Shown here one piece after another: positions 63,451-64,000 of a stretch of 64,000 bases of DNA; within the stretch, counting starts at the first letter, position 1, and each line of letters starts with the position of its first letter. This stretch comes from Desulfuromonas soudanensis (lineage in GTDB: Bacteria > Desulfobacterota > Desulfuromonadia > Desulfuromonadales > WTL), in the NCBI RefSeq assembly GCF_001278055.1, contig NZ_CP010802.1:3410001-3474000 (forward strand), given 5' to 3'. The position numbers were made by a program, and so were the translations under genes. The notes under the pieces are model-generated. The model worked only from the letters and a program-made list of their open reading frames with translations. It made no database searches and was not told the origin of the DNA.

Positions 63451-63555
63451 ACCACAGAGACACAGAGACACTGAGGAAAAACGCTAAGGTCACTACCGAG
63501 GGAAACAACAAATAACATCAAGACCCTACCTCTGTGTCCTCTGTGTCTCAGTGGT
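63451..63555. repeat. Imperfect palindromic intergenic repeat (ACAGAGACAC type)
   Basis: Left arm ACCACAGAGACACAGAGACA (from 63451) and right arm ending CTCTGTGTCTCAGTGGT (to 63555) are near-reverse complements. This resembles widespread 'cacagagacacagag' dispersed repeats of deltaproteobacterial genomes. It lies between cobA-hemD and hemB, 93 bases before the hemB start, and a T7 run follows it. Confidence 0.6.
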
Positions 63556-63647
63556 AATCTTTTTTTGCCAAGCTCTCAAGTTCAGATATATTCAGGCGAA
63601 ACTGTCCCGACAGCAAATCCGAAACCCTTCACCACCGGAGGTGACCC

Positions 63648-64000
63648 ATGTTCTTCCCCGAATACCGAGCCCGCCGCCTGCGCCGCAACGACACCATGCG
63701 CCGCATGGTCCGCGAGACCCATCTGCGGGTCGACGACCTGATCTACCCGATGTTCTCCGCCTTCGGCAAGAACATCAAAAAAGAGATCGTCTCCATGCCG
63801 GGGATTTTTCAGCAGTCCATCGAGCACATCGTCGCCGAGGCCCGAGAGGTTCATGCCCTCGGCATCCCGGCGGTGATCCTCTTCGGCATTCCCGAGACCA
63901 AGGACGCCGTCGGCCAGGACGCCTACAGCGAGACCGGCATCATCCAGGAGACGATCCGCGCCATCAAGGCGGCGGTTCCTGAGCTGACGGTGATCACCGA
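63648..64000 (+). CDS. hemB: Delta-aminolevulinic acid dehydratase (porphobilinogen synthase), 5' part
   Basis: Open to the window edge; the first 117 codons are seen. Begins FFPEYRARRLRRNDTMRRM, then VDDLIYPMFSAFGKN, SMPGIFQQSI, FGIPETKDAVGQDAY and GIIQETIRAIKAAVPEL. This is the typical HemB start. Combines two 5-aminolevulinate into porphobilinogen. ATG at 63648 has GGAGGTGAC upstream. The catalytic lysines lie outside the window. Confidence 0.93.
   Translation, partial: MFFPEYRARRLRRNDTMRRMVRETHLRVDDLIYPMFSAFGKNIKKEIVSMPGIFQQSIEHIVAEAREVHALGIPAVILFGIPETKDAVGQDAYSETGIIQETIRAIKAAVPELTVIT

Overview
The window looks like a chromosomal segment of a GC-rich anaerobic or facultative deltaproteobacterium of the Desulfuromonadales type (Geobacter, Desulfuromonas, Geoalkalibacter and relatives). 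This is inferred from gene content and order: a heme/siroheme cluster in the order cysG N-domain, ccs, hemA, hemC, cobA-hemD fusion, hemB; a nucleotidyltransferase-linked phosphohexomutase; a TAXI-TRAP transporter; a free-standing large glutamate synthase subunit followed by rubredoxin and ferredoxin. It is not proven by any marker gene. No rRNA, tRNA or CRISPR array was seen. Layout: 2-7349 holds sugar and glycogen genes (C-terminal part of a phosphomannomutase-like protein, galT, and one very long frame joining a GH13 alpha-glucan enzyme to glycogen synthase, plus a tiny acidic protein coupled to its stop). 7362-14061 is a defence island: an HNH endonuclease, a Type III restriction-modification pair (mod, res), then three tightly packed AT-richer genes encoding a STAS-like/GHKL ATPase, a DUF4325-like STAS protein and a PIN nuclease. 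This three-gene unit is the best candidate for a little-described system. 14168-24239 is housekeeping: exonuclease III, Trk potassium uptake, YciH, PgeF, RluD, a HAD phosphatase, an XRE-cupin regulator, ElbB, a glyoxalase-fold protein and a universal stress protein. 24264-27800 is a TRAP permease and its TAXI receptor. 28007-33748, all on the minus strand and of lower GC, is a detoxification-like cluster (two small enzymes, isochorismatase-like hydrolase, SDR, pirin, Nudix, DoxX, YceI) closed by a MarR regulator. 34168-42064 carries glutamate synthase, rubredoxin, ferredoxin, lipB, lipA, thioredoxin reductase and a PNPOx-like protein in one direction. 42142-46230 is sucB and sucA on the minus strand, with a 173-base element bounded by perfect 22-base inverted repeats lying between them. 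46426-49426 has a two-component system and the PEP synthase/PPDK regulatory protein. 49658-52108 carries prmA, rsmE and an RDD membrane protein; 52210-53048 a metallo-hydrolase pair; 53199-56608 dapF, a HAD nucleotidase, endonuclease IV, dtd and darP; 56845-57174 thioredoxin on the minus strand. 57357 to the end is the heme/siroheme biosynthesis operon behind a good sigma-70-type promoter. How it works together: lipoate synthesis (lipB/lipA) feeds the lipoyl domain of SucB; siroheme and heme genes supply the sulfite/nitrite reductases and cytochromes expected of such an organism; thioredoxin and thioredoxin reductase are both present but in separate units. All function calls rest on reading motifs in the translated sequence; no database search was run.
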